The position numbers were made by a program, and so were the translations under genes. The notes beneath the pieces are model-generated. The model had not been told where the DNA came from. It did not search any database and saw only the letters and a list, made by a program, of their open reading frames with translations. From NCBI GenBank assembly GCA_017644005.1, contig JAEPMJ010000002.1, positions 186,001 to 250,000 on the forward strand: a DNA stretch of 64,000 nucleotides, read 5' to 3'. Positions 52,421 to 62,100 of this stretch are shown here, one piece after another. How positions within the stretch are numbered: the stretch's first letter is position 1; each line of letters starts with the position of its first letter. The stretch is from Rhizobiaceae bacterium (lineage in GTDB: Bacteria > Pseudomonadota > Alphaproteobacteria > Rhizobiales > Rhizobiaceae).

Positions 52421-53302
52421 ATGTTGACCCATGAAACCAGAAAAGCGGTCGCCGCGACCGCAGCGGAATTCGGCATCGAGCCGGCGGCGCTGCTTGCCGT
52501 CGCCGAAATCGAGTCCGGCGGCAAGGCTTATGTACGGATCGGCGGGCGTCGCGAGCCCGTGATCCGCTTCGAGGGTCACTATTTCGACCGTCGCCTTGCT
52601 GGCGAAAAGCGCTGTCTTGCACGCCGCGCGGGCCTGTCCTCTCCCGCAGCCGGCGAAATCGTGAACCCGCCCGGGCAAGCCGCCCGATGGCGCCTACTGG
52701 ACCGTGCCATTGCAATCGACCGCAAGGCCGCGCTGGAATCCGTTTCCTGGGGGTTGGGACAGGTTATGGGTGCGCACTGGGCATGGCTCGGGTTCGGAAG
52801 CGTCGAAGATCTTGTCGCCGAAGTACGCTCCGATGTCACCGGACAGGCGCGGCTGATGGCGCGATACATCACCAAGGCGGGTTTGTCGGACGCTCTCGCC
52901 GACCGCGACTGGGCACGATTCGCCCGTGGCTACAACGGACCGGCCTATCGGAGGAACCGTTACGACAGGAAGCTTGCCGTAGCCTACCGCCGCTATGCCG
53001 ATGGCGGCACGACGCCCGCCCGGCCGGAAGCGGATCGCGCACTGCGCCGCGGCGCAAGTGGAACGGCTGTCGCCGAATTACAGATTACGCTGTCGGCTGC
53101 CGGTTACCCGTTAGCCATAGACGGGCGGTTTGGGCGCCTGACGGAGATGGCATTGCGGCGATTTCAGAAGAGCGTGGGCCTGACCGCCGACGGCGTCGGC
53201 GGTCGCGAAACGCTGGCAGCGCTGCGCGCGCACCTGTCTCTCGCAGCGCGGCTGCGCCGGTGGTGGGCTCTGTTGATGGCCTTGCTCGCGCCCCGCAATT
53301 GA
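52421..53302 (+). CDS. N-acetylmuramidase-family peptidoglycan hydrolase with PG-binding domain
   Basis: The 293-residue product has the muramidase domain (about residues 5-185, with the catalytic Glu in VAEIESGGKAYVRIGGRREPV and FEGHYFDRRL). A C-terminal PG_binding_1 repeat follows (LRRGASGTAVAELQITLSAAGYPLAIDGRFG), then a short hydrophobic tail (residues about 275-290). The ATG at 52421 has GGGGAAAGG upstream. No phage genes are near, although this domain pair is also found in endolysins. Confidence 0.85.
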   Translation: MLTHETRKAVAATAAEFGIEPAALLAVAEIESGGKAYVRIGGRREPVIRFEGHYFDRRLAGEKRCLARRAGLSSPAAGEIVNPPGQAARWRLLDRAIAIDRKAALESVSWGLGQVMGAHWAWLGFGSVEDLVAEVRSDVTGQARLMARYITKAGLSDALADRDWARFARGYNGPAYRRNRYDRKLAVAYRRYADGGTTPARPEADRALRRGASGTAVAELQITLSAAGYPLAIDGRFGRLTEMALRRFQKSVGLTADGVGGRETLAALRAHLSLAARLRRWWALLMALLAPRN

Positions 53303-53380
53303 TGCTGGTCCAATGCACGACATGTGTTAGAAGCGCCCCGCAATAAAATCGATTTAGCACCACAACGGGGTCGCCAATCC

Positions 53381-54028
53381 ATGAAAGACAGATCGAACGC
53401 CCTCATCGAGCTGCTTGACGGTCAGCGCGTGATACCGGTGCTCAAGATCGACCGGCTGGCAGACGCCGTGCCGCTCGCGAATGCGCTTGTTGCGGGCGGC
53501 CTCAAGGCAATCGAGATCACCTTGCGGACCGACGACGCGCTGGATGCCATTGCATTGACGGCGACCGAGGTGCCAGGGGCAATCGTCGGAGCCGGCACGA
53601 TCCTGTCGCCACGCGACTATTCCGCGGCGACGAAAGCCGGTGCGCGTTTCATCGTCAGTCCCGGCACGACCCAGGAGCTGTTGGATACGGCCCACGCTTC
53701 CGATGTTCCCTTCCTGCCTGGTGCGATCACACCGAGCGAGATGATGTCGCTGCGCGAGGAAGGCTACCGGATGATGAAGTTCTACCCTGCCGAACAGGCT
53801 GGTGGAGCGCCATTCCTGAAGTCGCTGGTCTCGCCGCTCGCGAATATCTGCTTCTGCCCGACCGGCGGCATCACCCCGGACAACGCAAATGACTACCTCG
53901 TCCTGCCGAACGTCGTGTGCATCGGTGGCTCATGGGTTGCACCAGACAAGCTGATCGCGGCCGGCAAATGGGACGAAATCGAAACCCTCGCACGCGAGGC
54001 CGCGACCCTCGCAGGCCCCGCCGGTTGA
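53381..54028 (+). CDS. eda: 2-keto-3-deoxy-6-phosphogluconate aldolase
   Basis: This class I aldolase splits KDPG to pyruvate and glyceraldehyde-3-phosphate in the Entner-Doudoroff pathway; it can also act on 4-hydroxy-2-oxoglutarate. The 215-residue product has the Schiff-base lysine in MMKFYPAE (K133) and Glu45 in KAIEITLRT. The ATG at 53381 is chosen over an upstream in-frame start that lies in the intergenic region. Confidence 0.92.
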   Translation: MKDRSNALIELLDGQRVIPVLKIDRLADAVPLANALVAGGLKAIEITLRTDDALDAIALTATEVPGAIVGAGTILSPRDYSAATKAGARFIVSPGTTQELLDTAHASDVPFLPGAITPSEMMSLREEGYRMMKFYPAEQAGGAPFLKSLVSPLANICFCPTGGITPDNANDYLVLPNVVCIGGSWVAPDKLIAAGKWDEIETLAREAATLAGPAG

Positions 54029-54043
54029 TATCCTGAACTGCCG

Positions 54044-55783
54044 TCAGTTCTTGTCGAAACGTGCGACCGAGAGGAACGTCACCGCATTTCCGGTGAATCG
54101 GTTCGGCTGACCCTGGTCGTTGCCGCGACCGAACCCGGCAGTGTAGACGAGCTGCGGCGCCGAGCGGACATGCGCCACGCGGAACGAGGGAGCAACCGTG
54201 CCACGGTCGCTCATGGCCTCCGGCGATGGATTAAGCGCCCACTGTGCAACCTGGCGTGGAATTGGCACCAGCACCGCTTTCGGATCCGGCCTCGAATCGC
54301 CCGGGCCCGGTTTCGCTGCTTTCGCAGTCGTCTTGACCCCGGTTGCAATCGCATTTTCAGGCGTTTGACCAGTGTTCGACATCAGTGACAACCGCTGGGA
54401 GGCCGCAGGGGCAGACCCTAGCCGCGCCAGCCTGCGATCGGTGTTTTCTCTCGGACGGCTGACAACAGCGTCGCCACCGTCGGAAATGGGCGGGGCGCTG
54501 TAGGACGGCCCGGAACTGGGCAATGCCGCAAGTACATATTCGCGCGATTCTTCACCATCAGGCCGCCGGTTGGGTAGTGGAACGAATGCCGCTACCGTAG
54601 CGGACGGTCCCGTCGACGCGCTGGCGCCCGCAGCTTCAACGCCTGCTTCCGCGACATCGGCCGGCATAGGCAACCCGCCGGGTACGACTGCCTCGGCAAT
54701 CTGAACCGGAGTGTCCTGGGTCGCTACATCCGGCCGGCTGGTGGGTACCGGAACGCTGGCATCGAGACTGGCGAGAACCGTCTCGTCCGCGGGCAGCACA
54801 GCTTCATCGACTGCTTCGACTGCAGAGTTCGCCGAGGGTGCCGTATCGCCCAGTGCCAGCAGTTCGTTCACGCTCGCACCGCGCGGCGCGGCCTGCGGAA
54901 ACGGAATCACGTTGGGAGAAAGCGAAGCCAGAATGGTTTCTGGTGTCGGATCGGGAACAACCGGGGCTGGCGCCGCAACGGCCGGCTGCCGGACTTGCGG
55001 AACGGACGCGCCGGGCCTGACGCTCTCAGCCGTATCTTCTTCCTCGTCGACGCCACCGAACAGTGCCGCAAGCAGGCCGCGCCGCTGCGTCGGCTCTTCG
55101 GCACTTGCGACCTGCACCGTGGCGCTACGCTGTTTACCCGCTTTGATCGCTGCCATCGCCTGGCTATAGCCGGCGAGCGGCTTGCCGTCGGAGGGAATAT
55201 GAGCCGTCCTGCCGTCTGGGAACAACGCCATCAGTTCCTGGCGCTTCATGCGCGGCCAGTGCCGAACGCTGCCGACATCAAGATGCACGAATGGCGAGCC
55301 CGATCCCGGATAATATCCGACACCGCCCTGCTGCATGCGAAGTGCGGTTTTGCGCAGAGTAGCGAGGTTGACGCCAGGAATGAAGAAATCGACCGCTTTG
55401 CCGAGTGTATGCTGGCTGTTCTTGGCAACGCCGCGGCTGCGGCTGCGCAACATGGAGTTGGTCGCCGGCGAACGGTAGGCTGAAACCACATTGATGTAGT
55501 CGCGAGCGCCGACCTCGCGATAGACTTCCCAAAGCAGGTCGAGCACGCGCGGATCCATCTTGGTCGACTCGTCACGTCGCCAGTCGCGCAAAAACCGGTT
55601 CACCTTGTCGAGACCGCTCCGGATATAGCGACCGTTGCGCTTGTAGGTGATTTCGGCGCGCTCTTTGGTGTGAATGAAATACAGCTTGAGCGTACGCGTC
55701 TCGGCGCTTGCCGTTCCGGCAGCCGACAACAACAGGGCAAAGGTGACAAACAGACCCGTCAGGATCCGCTTCATGGCAAACAT
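54044..55783 (-). CDS. DUF882 (M15-like) peptidase-domain protein with long disordered tail
   Basis: The 579-residue product has a signal peptide (to about residue 28), a DUF882 domain with the metal motif HTLGKAVDF and FVHLDVGS, and then nearly 380 low-complexity residues rich in Ala, Pro, Ser and Val. Short repeats recur in the tail: PLPNRRPD, PVPTSRPD and three VLASL-like segments. The domain resembles D-Ala-D-Ala carboxypeptidases, so a cell-wall role is likely. A CtrA-like half-site lies 113 bp upstream. Confidence 0.82.
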   Translation of the reverse strand: MFAMKRILTGLFVTFALLLSAAGTASAETRTLKLYFIHTKERAEITYKRNGRYIRSGLDKVNRFLRDWRRDESTKMDPRVLDLLWEVYREVGARDYINVVSAYRSPATNSMLRSRSRGVAKNSQHTLGKAVDFFIPGVNLATLRKTALRMQQGGVGYYPGSGSPFVHLDVGSVRHWPRMKRQELMALFPDGRTAHIPSDGKPLAGYSQAMAAIKAGKQRSATVQVASAEEPTQRRGLLAALFGGVDEEEDTAESVRPGASVPQVRQPAVAAPAPVVPDPTPETILASLSPNVIPFPQAAPRGASVNELLALGDTAPSANSAVEAVDEAVLPADETVLASLDASVPVPTSRPDVATQDTPVQIAEAVVPGGLPMPADVAEAGVEAAGASASTGPSATVAAFVPLPNRRPDGEESREYVLAALPSSGPSYSAPPISDGGDAVVSRPRENTDRRLARLGSAPAASQRLSLMSNTGQTPENAIATGVKTTAKAAKPGPGDSRPDPKAVLVPIPRQVAQWALNPSPEAMSDRGTVAPSFRVAHVRSAPQLVYTAGFGRGNDQGQPNRFTGNAVTFLSVARFDKN

Positions 55784-55895
55784 GGTTGCTCGCCGTCCCC
55801 CGAAATTACGCGTGCTCTCTGTCAAACCCGTCGCCTTGCCGGCACAAGATTGTCCCCTGATACCCGGACCCAGGACGACCCGACTATCGAACGTA

Positions 55896-55903
55896 ATGGT
55901 TAA
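55896..55903 (-). promoter_or_regulatory. CtrA-like half-site upstream of the DUF882 gene
   Basis: TTAACCAT on the minus strand, 113 bp before the ATG at 55783. The 260 bp between 55784 and 56043 hold no other recognised signal. Confidence 0.3.
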
Positions 55904-56043
55904 TCCCGGCTTATTGAAGCCGGAATGCGGTAACACCAAGGCACATTCAAGGCGGCATTCGCCCTTCGTGCCTATGGTAAACTAAAGGTTTAGCACAATT
56001 TTTTCGGAATCGCCGCTAGCGAAATCTGATCCGAGCCGAACAG

Positions 56044-57564
56044 TTAAGACGCAAGCTTAACGGCACGCCCGGTATCGGGATCGATTCCAAGTTCCTTGAG
56101 CTTGCGGTAGAGTGTCGAGCGCCCGATGCCGAGCCGCCGCGCGACTTCGCTCATCTGACCGCGGTAGTGATCCACCGCGAGCCGGATCATCTCCGACTCG
56201 ACATCCGCCAGAGCGCGCACATTGCCTTTGTCGTCCAAGGCACGAACCGACCCCGTGTCGCTCGCAGATCTGTCATCGGGCAGTGCGCCTGGCTGCGATG
56301 CGACCGCGGGCGCCGCGGCCGGAATTTTGTCCAGCAAAACCGGCGTCGCTCTGGTCGAAAGTTCAACGGTTGCGGTCTGCGCCCTGATCTGCGGAAAATC
56401 GTCCGCTGTCAGCACTTCGCCGTCGCACAGAACGACCGCTCGGAAGATGGCATTTTCCAACTGCCTGATATTGCCTGGCCAGTCATAGGTTTCGAGCATC
56501 GCGAGCGCGTTGGAGGCAATGCCTTTGACGCGCCCGCCGGTTTCGCTCATGCCGAGGCGGCGAATGAAGTGCTGCGTCAGCAACGGAATGTCCTCGGGGC
56601 GGTCTCGAAGTGGCGGCACGTGAATCGGAAACACGTTGAGCCGGTAATAAAGGTCTTCCCGGAAGAGACCGTCTTTCACCCGCTGAATCAGGTCGCGGTG
56701 CGTTGCCGAGATCAGCCTGATGTCGACACGGATCGGCGCTTTGGCACCGACGGCATCCACTTCCCCCTCCTGCACCGCCCGCAGAAGCTTCACTTGCACA
56801 TCCAGAGGCAGATCTCCGATCTCATCCAGAAACAGCGTGCCTGAATTTGCTTCCACGAACTTGCCGACATGCTTTTCGGTCGCACCCGTGAACGCTCCCT
56901 TCTCGTGGCCGAACAGGATGCTCTCGACCAGATTGTCGGGAATCGCGCCGCAGTTGACCGGCACGAATGGTTTGCTGCGCCGCCCGCCACCACCCTGGAT
57001 GGCTCGGGCCACCATTTCCTTTCCGACGCCAGACTCACCTTCGATCAGGATCGGAATATTCGACGCTGCCGCCTTGCGGCCCAGCCGTAGCACACGCTCC
57101 ATCACCGGGCTGGCCGCGATCAGGTCGTCAAATGTGATTGCGTGCGAAGACGACACTTTGGCCTGCTTCTGTTTTGCAACCGAACCGCGCTGCTCCACCT
57201 TGAGCGCGCCCGAAACGGTGGCGACCAGCTTGTCTGGCGAAACAGGCTTGACGACGAAGTCGAACGCACCGGCGCGCATCGCCGAAACAACCGTGTCGAT
57301 GCCTCCCTGGGCGGTCAGCACGACGACCGGATGTTCGAGCCCGCGCTCGCGCATGGCTTCGAGCATCCCCAGCCCCCCGATACCGGGCATCTTCAGGTCA
57401 AGCACCACAGCACCGATATTGCCGCCGCCGCGCGCCTCCAGCGCCTTCAGTCCCGCCTCGCCGCTGTCGGCAACCACGACCTGGTGATCTGACTTGGCAA
57501 GTGCCGTCTCCAGAAGGCGGCGCTGGACTGGATCATCATCGACAACGAGGATTGAGACGGTCAT
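56044..57564 (-). CDS. Sigma-54-dependent NtrC-type response regulator (orphan)
   Basis: The 506-residue product has a receiver (residues 1-120, phospho-acceptor D56 in VVLDLKMP), an AAA+ domain (about 145-385, Walker A GESGVGKE, intact GAFTGA loop for sigma-54 contact, Walker B LFLDEIGDLP) and a Fis-type HTH at the C-terminus (VARRLGIGRSTLYRKLKELGI). No histidine kinase gene is adjacent, so the partner lies elsewhere. Confidence 0.94.
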   Translation of the reverse strand: MTVSILVVDDDPVQRRLLETALAKSDHQVVVADSGEAGLKALEARGGGNIGAVVLDLKMPGIGGLGMLEAMRERGLEHPVVVLTAQGGIDTVVSAMRAGAFDFVVKPVSPDKLVATVSGALKVEQRGSVAKQKQAKVSSSHAITFDDLIAASPVMERVLRLGRKAAASNIPILIEGESGVGKEMVARAIQGGGGRRSKPFVPVNCGAIPDNLVESILFGHEKGAFTGATEKHVGKFVEANSGTLFLDEIGDLPLDVQVKLLRAVQEGEVDAVGAKAPIRVDIRLISATHRDLIQRVKDGLFREDLYYRLNVFPIHVPPLRDRPEDIPLLTQHFIRRLGMSETGGRVKGIASNALAMLETYDWPGNIRQLENAIFRAVVLCDGEVLTADDFPQIRAQTATVELSTRATPVLLDKIPAAAPAVASQPGALPDDRSASDTGSVRALDDKGNVRALADVESEMIRLAVDHYRGQMSEVARRLGIGRSTLYRKLKELGIDPDTGRAVKLAS

Positions 57565-57713
57565 GTTCGCTCTGCAGGTAGCTTTGATTTGATTCTGGGG
57601 TGATTTGGCTCATCGTGGCACAGCCCTATAAACAAGGGCTCAAGATTTGCGGTGAACAAATCCTTATCGACATGGAGTGATTCCCGCCCTCTTAGGGTGG
57701 ATTGGGGAGTTGC

Positions 57714-59567
57714 ATGAATTTTCTTAACAAATCAGCCCAGCCGTTTGCCTCGGCCCCGACCGCGCCGGGAGACGCGGCCACGCCGGACCTTGGCGCGCTG
57801 CCGGAGTGGAACCTGGCCGATCTCTATCCCGGCATGGATGCTCCGGAACTGAAAAGCGACTTGGCTCGCGCCGCCGAAGCGGCGGTTTCGTTCGAGAAAC
57901 GCTGGAAAGGCAAGTTGCTTGACGCCGCTTCATCGCCGCAGAAAGGCGATCTCGGCAAAGCGCTCGGGGAGTTCGAAGATCTGGAAGAGCTCATCGGGCG
58001 CATCGCCTCCTATGCCGGCCTTGTTTATGCCGGCGACACCTCCGATCCGCGCCGCGCCAAGCTTTATGGAGACGTGCAGGAGAAGATGACGGATGCCTCG
58101 GCGCATCTGCTTTTCTTCACGCTCGAGCTCAACCAGATCGACGAAGCGGAAATCGAGAGGGCCCTGACGGCCGACAAGGGCTTTGCCCGTTACAGGCCAT
58201 GGGTGATCGATCTGCGCAAGGACAAGCCCTATCAGCTCGACGACCGGACCGAGCAGCTTTTCCACGAAAAGTCGGTGACCGGCCGCGGAGCCTGGAATCG
58301 CCTTTTCGACGAGACGATGACCGGCCTTCGTTTCGAGGTGAACGGCACCGAGCAGCCGCTCGAACCGACGCTGAACATGCTGCAAAGCGCCAAACCCGAG
58401 GAGCGCAAACAAGCGGCGGAGGCTCTGGCCGAAACCTTCCGCAAAAATATCCGCCTTTTCACACTGATCACGAATACGCTCGCCAAGGACAAGGAAATCT
58501 CGGACCGCTGGCGCGGCTTCAACGACATCGCCGATTCACGCCACCTGGCAAATCGCGTCGAACCTGAGGTGGTCAATGCACTGACCGCTGCGGTGCGCGA
58601 CGCCTATCCACGGCTTTCGCACCGTTACTATGCGATGAAGGCGCGCTGGCTGGGCATGGATCAGATGAGCCACTGGGACCGCAACGCGCCCTTGCCGGAA
58701 ACGCCGCAGGCCGCGATCGGCTGGGACGAGGCGAAGAACACGGTGCTTGCCGCCTATCACGGCTTTGCGCCCGAGATGGCCGATATCGCCAGGAAGTTCT
58801 TCGACGGCAGATGGATCGACGCCCCCGCCCGGCCTGGCAAGGCACCAGGGGCCTTCGCGCACCCCACCGTGCCGTCTGCGCATCCCTATGTGCTGCTCAA
58901 TTATATGGGCAAGCCGCGTGATGTGATGACGCTCGCGCACGAACTCGGACACGGCGTCCATCAGGTGCTGGCCGGCCAGCAGGGCGCGCTTATGTCGGCA
59001 ACTCCGCTTACGCTTGCCGAAACGGCATCGGTGTTCGGCGAAATGCTGACTTTCCGTTCGCTGCTCGACCGCACCAGGGAGCAGCGCGAACGAAAAGCCA
59101 TGCTCGCGCAGAAGGTCGAGGACATGATCAACACGGTCGTGCGCCAGATCGCCTTCTACGAGTTCGAGCGCAAGGTACACACCGAGCGCCGCAACGGCGA
59201 GCTGACCTCCGACCAGCTCGGCGAGTTCTGGCTCGAAGTACAGGCCGAAAGCCTCGGTCCCGCGATCGCGCTTCGCGAGGGATACGAGACATTCTGGGCC
59301 TATATCCCGCACTTCATCCACTCACCGTTCTACGTCTACGCCTATGCCTTCGGCGACTGCCTGGTGAACTCGCTCTATGCCGTCTACCAGAACGCCGAGC
59401 ACGGCTTTCAGGACAAGTATTTCGAGATGCTGAGGGCCGGCGGCACCAAGCATCATTCCGAGCTCTTGAAGCCATTCGGGCTCGACGCCTCCGATCCCGC
59501 ATTCTGGCACAAGGGCCTGTCGGTCATCGAAGGTTTGATCGACGAGTTGGAAGCGATGGACGGATAG
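57714..59567 (+). CDS. pepF: Oligoendopeptidase F (M3 family metallopeptidase)
   Basis: The 617-residue product has the zinc motif TLAHELGHGVHQ near residue 409, followed by the family segment ETASVFGEMLTF. It would cleave short peptides in the cytoplasm. The ATG at 57714 has GGGGAG upstream; a TTG four codons earlier is a weaker start. It is divergent from the NtrC-type gene. Confidence 0.95.
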   Translation: MNFLNKSAQPFASAPTAPGDAATPDLGALPEWNLADLYPGMDAPELKSDLARAAEAAVSFEKRWKGKLLDAASSPQKGDLGKALGEFEDLEELIGRIASYAGLVYAGDTSDPRRAKLYGDVQEKMTDASAHLLFFTLELNQIDEAEIERALTADKGFARYRPWVIDLRKDKPYQLDDRTEQLFHEKSVTGRGAWNRLFDETMTGLRFEVNGTEQPLEPTLNMLQSAKPEERKQAAEALAETFRKNIRLFTLITNTLAKDKEISDRWRGFNDIADSRHLANRVEPEVVNALTAAVRDAYPRLSHRYYAMKARWLGMDQMSHWDRNAPLPETPQAAIGWDEAKNTVLAAYHGFAPEMADIARKFFDGRWIDAPARPGKAPGAFAHPTVPSAHPYVLLNYMGKPRDVMTLAHELGHGVHQVLAGQQGALMSATPLTLAETASVFGEMLTFRSLLDRTREQRERKAMLAQKVEDMINTVVRQIAFYEFERKVHTERRNGELTSDQLGEFWLEVQAESLGPAIALREGYETFWAYIPHFIHSPFYVYAYAFGDCLVNSLYAVYQNAEHGFQDKYFEMLRAGGTKHHSELLKPFGLDASDPAFWHKGLSVIEGLIDELEAMDG

Positions 59568-59572
59568 GTGCC

Positions 59573-60484
59573 TTGTTCCCGCGTCACACCCCGTATGACG
59601 GTTCGTCGACGCCGTTTTCCATCGGCTTGAAACCACTCGACCCGGCGGACTGGATCGAAATCGACCGACGCTACCGCGCGCAGTTGGAAGAGAAGGACCG
59701 GCTGATCGCCGAGCGTCCGGATAGTGTGTTCGCCGCACGCGCCGACACGGATGCCGCTCAGCGCGAAGTGCTCGACATGGTCGTCGACCACCTGCTCCGA
59801 GGTCGTGGCCGCATCTTCCCCGGACCCGAAGAATGGGGCATCCTGGAAAGCCGGCTCGCACGTTTTGAACGTCGCGGGTCGAACGAGCAGCCGCTTCAGA
59901 TCGCCGCGCGTCTCGTGCAGGAAGATCTTGTCTTGATGCGTCGGATGGACGATGGGTGGCGGCTCGCAGCCGCTTCGCTCTGTTTTCCGAGCTCCTGGAC
60001 GCTGGCCGAGAAGTTCGACCGCCCTCTGCACGACATCCATCGGCCGGTGCCGGATTTCGGGCCGGGCACGCGCATGGCAACGCTGATCGGCCGTATCTTC
60101 GACAGTCTTCAGCCCGAAAAACCGGTCGAGCGCTACAACTGGTCTGTTCAGAACAACGACGAGCTCTATCGCCCGCGAAGCGAGCGGGAAAAGAACGGAC
60201 GCACCAATGGCCCAAAGGAGCCTCGCCTCGAAAGCGCTGCAACCTTCATTCGTGTCGAACGCCAGACGCTTCGGAAACTGCCTCTTTCGGGAGATGTGCT
60301 GTTTACGATCCGTATCTGCCTCGACCCGCTTGCCGCAATTGCCAGCCACCCCGACGGGGTGCGGATCGCCGCGTCCTTTGCCGAACAGCTGAAAGCACTC
60401 GATGCACGTCAGCTCGCTTACAAAGATCTTGCCGCCGACCGCGATGGGCTGGTGGCACAGCTGACGGCGCTCGCAGGCGGCTAA
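59573..60484 (+). CDS. Heme-dependent oxidative N-demethylase-like protein (DUF3445)
   Basis: The 303-residue product fits the DUF3445 family, which includes a heme-dependent oxidative N-demethylase: HTPYDGSSTPFSIGLKPLDPADWIEID near the N-terminus and LAAASLCFPSSWTLAEKFDRPLHDIHRPVPDF in the middle. The start is TTG at 59573. It follows pepF by 5 bp, so they may be one unit. The substrate is unknown. Confidence 0.82.
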   Translation: MFPRHTPYDGSSTPFSIGLKPLDPADWIEIDRRYRAQLEEKDRLIAERPDSVFAARADTDAAQREVLDMVVDHLLRGRGRIFPGPEEWGILESRLARFERRGSNEQPLQIAARLVQEDLVLMRRMDDGWRLAAASLCFPSSWTLAEKFDRPLHDIHRPVPDFGPGTRMATLIGRIFDSLQPEKPVERYNWSVQNNDELYRPRSEREKNGRTNGPKEPRLESAATFIRVERQTLRKLPLSGDVLFTIRICLDPLAAIASHPDGVRIAASFAEQLKALDARQLAYKDLAADRDGLVAQLTALAGG

Positions 60485-60497
60485 GGGATTTTCCCTT
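60483..60497 (+). terminator. Short hairpin overlapping the DUF3445 stop codon
   Basis: AAGGGA (60483-60488), TTT, TCCCTT (60492-60497) followed by TATTGTG; a weak terminator at most. Confidence 0.3.
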
Positions 60498-60574
60498 TAT
60501 TGTGACACCCTAATGTGGTTAGCGCCTACCTGAACCGGCGCGGAGTGCGCGAATTGAAGCAAGGAGTATAGTCG

Positions 60575-62020
60575 ATGGCTAAGGCGAAGTGGCCGATACA
60601 CGGGGAAATCACCGGCCCGATCGTAATGATCGGCTTCGGGTCGATCGGCCGCGGCACGCTGCCGCTGATCGAGCGCCATTTCAAATTCGACAAATCCCGC
60701 ATGGTCGTGATCGACCCGCGCGACGACGACAAAGCGCTGCTCGACGAGCGCGGCATCCGCTTCATCAAGGAAGCGGTGACGAGGAAGAACCACAAGAAGC
60801 TGCTGGGCGACCTGCTCACCGAAGGCGACGGCCAGGGCTTCTGCGTCAATCTCTCCGTCGATACTTCCTCGCTCGATATCATGAAGCTCTGCCGCAAGCT
60901 CGGCGTGCTCTATATCGACACGGTGGTTGAACCCTGGCTCGGCTTCTATTTCGACAGCAGGGCCGACAACGCGTCGCGAACCAACTATGCACTGCGCGAA
61001 ACCGTGCGCGAGGAAAAGCGCAAAAACCCGGGCGGCACCACGGCAGTATCCTGCTGCGGTGCCAATCCGGGAATGGTCTCCTGGTTCGTGAAGCAGGCGC
61101 TGGTGAACCTTGCTGCCGATATGAAACTCGACATCAAAACCCCTGCCCCGACCGACCGTGACGGCTGGGCCAGGATGATGAAAAAGCTCGGCGTGAAGGG
61201 CGTTCACATCGCCGAACGCGACACCCAGCGCACCAAGCAGCCCAAGCCCTTCAACACCTTCTGGAACACCTGGTCGGTGGAAGGTTTCGTTTCGGAGGGC
61301 TTGCAACCGGCCGAGCTCGGCTGGGGCACGCACGAAAAATGGATGCCGAAAAACGCCAGGAAGCAGAAGAAGGGCAGCAAGGCTGCGATCTTCCTCGAAC
61401 AGCCGGGTGCCAATACGCGGGTGCGCACCTGGTGCCCGACGCCCGGTGCACAGTACGGCTTCCTCGTCACACATAACGAGTCAATCTCGATCGCCGACTA
61501 TTTCACCGTACGCGACAAGAAGGGCAAGGTGACCTACCGTCCGACCTGCCACTATGCATATCATCCCTGCAACGACGCGGTGCTGTCGCTGCACGAGATG
61601 TTCGGCGACGCCGGCAAGGCGCAGCCCGTCTTCCACGTGCTGGACGAAAACGAACTGGTCGATGGCATCGACGAACTCGGCGTGCTGCTCTACGGCCATA
61701 AAAAGAACGCCTATTGGTACGGTTCGCAGCTGTCCGTGGAGGAGACACGCCAGATCGCGCCCTACCAGAACGCCACCGGGCTGCAGGTCACCTCGGCAGT
61801 GCTCGCCGGCATGGTATGGGCACTGGAGAACCCCGAATCCGGCATCGTGGAAACAGACGAGATGGATTTCGAACGCTGCCTTGAAGTGCAGATGCCTTAT
61901 CTTGGCCCGGTCAGGGGATATTATTCGGACTGGACGCCGCTCGAAGGCCGGCCGGGGCTTTTTCCTGAGGACATCGACAAGTCCGACCCGTGGCAATTCA
62001 GGAACATTCTCGTAAGATAA
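60575..62020 (+). CDS. hss: Homospermidine synthase
   Basis: Homospermidine synthase condenses two putrescines, or putrescine and spermidine, to sym-homospermidine with NAD. The 481-residue product has the Rossmann segment IVMIGFGSIGRGTLPLIERH and the family block CCGANPGMVSWFVKQALV. It follows its own start context with AAGGAG upstream. Homospermidine is the main polyamine in many rhizobia, and the ornithine decarboxylase at 39048 supplies the putrescine. Confidence 0.96.
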   Translation: MAKAKWPIHGEITGPIVMIGFGSIGRGTLPLIERHFKFDKSRMVVIDPRDDDKALLDERGIRFIKEAVTRKNHKKLLGDLLTEGDGQGFCVNLSVDTSSLDIMKLCRKLGVLYIDTVVEPWLGFYFDSRADNASRTNYALRETVREEKRKNPGGTTAVSCCGANPGMVSWFVKQALVNLAADMKLDIKTPAPTDRDGWARMMKKLGVKGVHIAERDTQRTKQPKPFNTFWNTWSVEGFVSEGLQPAELGWGTHEKWMPKNARKQKKGSKAAIFLEQPGANTRVRTWCPTPGAQYGFLVTHNESISIADYFTVRDKKGKVTYRPTCHYAYHPCNDAVLSLHEMFGDAGKAQPVFHVLDENELVDGIDELGVLLYGHKKNAYWYGSQLSVEETRQIAPYQNATGLQVTSAVLAGMVWALENPESGIVETDEMDFERCLEVQMPYLGPVRGYYSDWTPLEGRPGLFPEDIDKSDPWQFRNILVR

Positions 62021-62100
62021 CTGTTCAGCGTCGTATGGATACTGGTATTGTCCGGTGAAACGGCTCAAAAAGCGGCAAAACCCTGCGAGGAGACAACGTC

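Noticed and set aside
52421..53302. Prophage remnant
   Set aside because: No integrase, structural or holin genes lie nearby; a single muramidase is insufficient.
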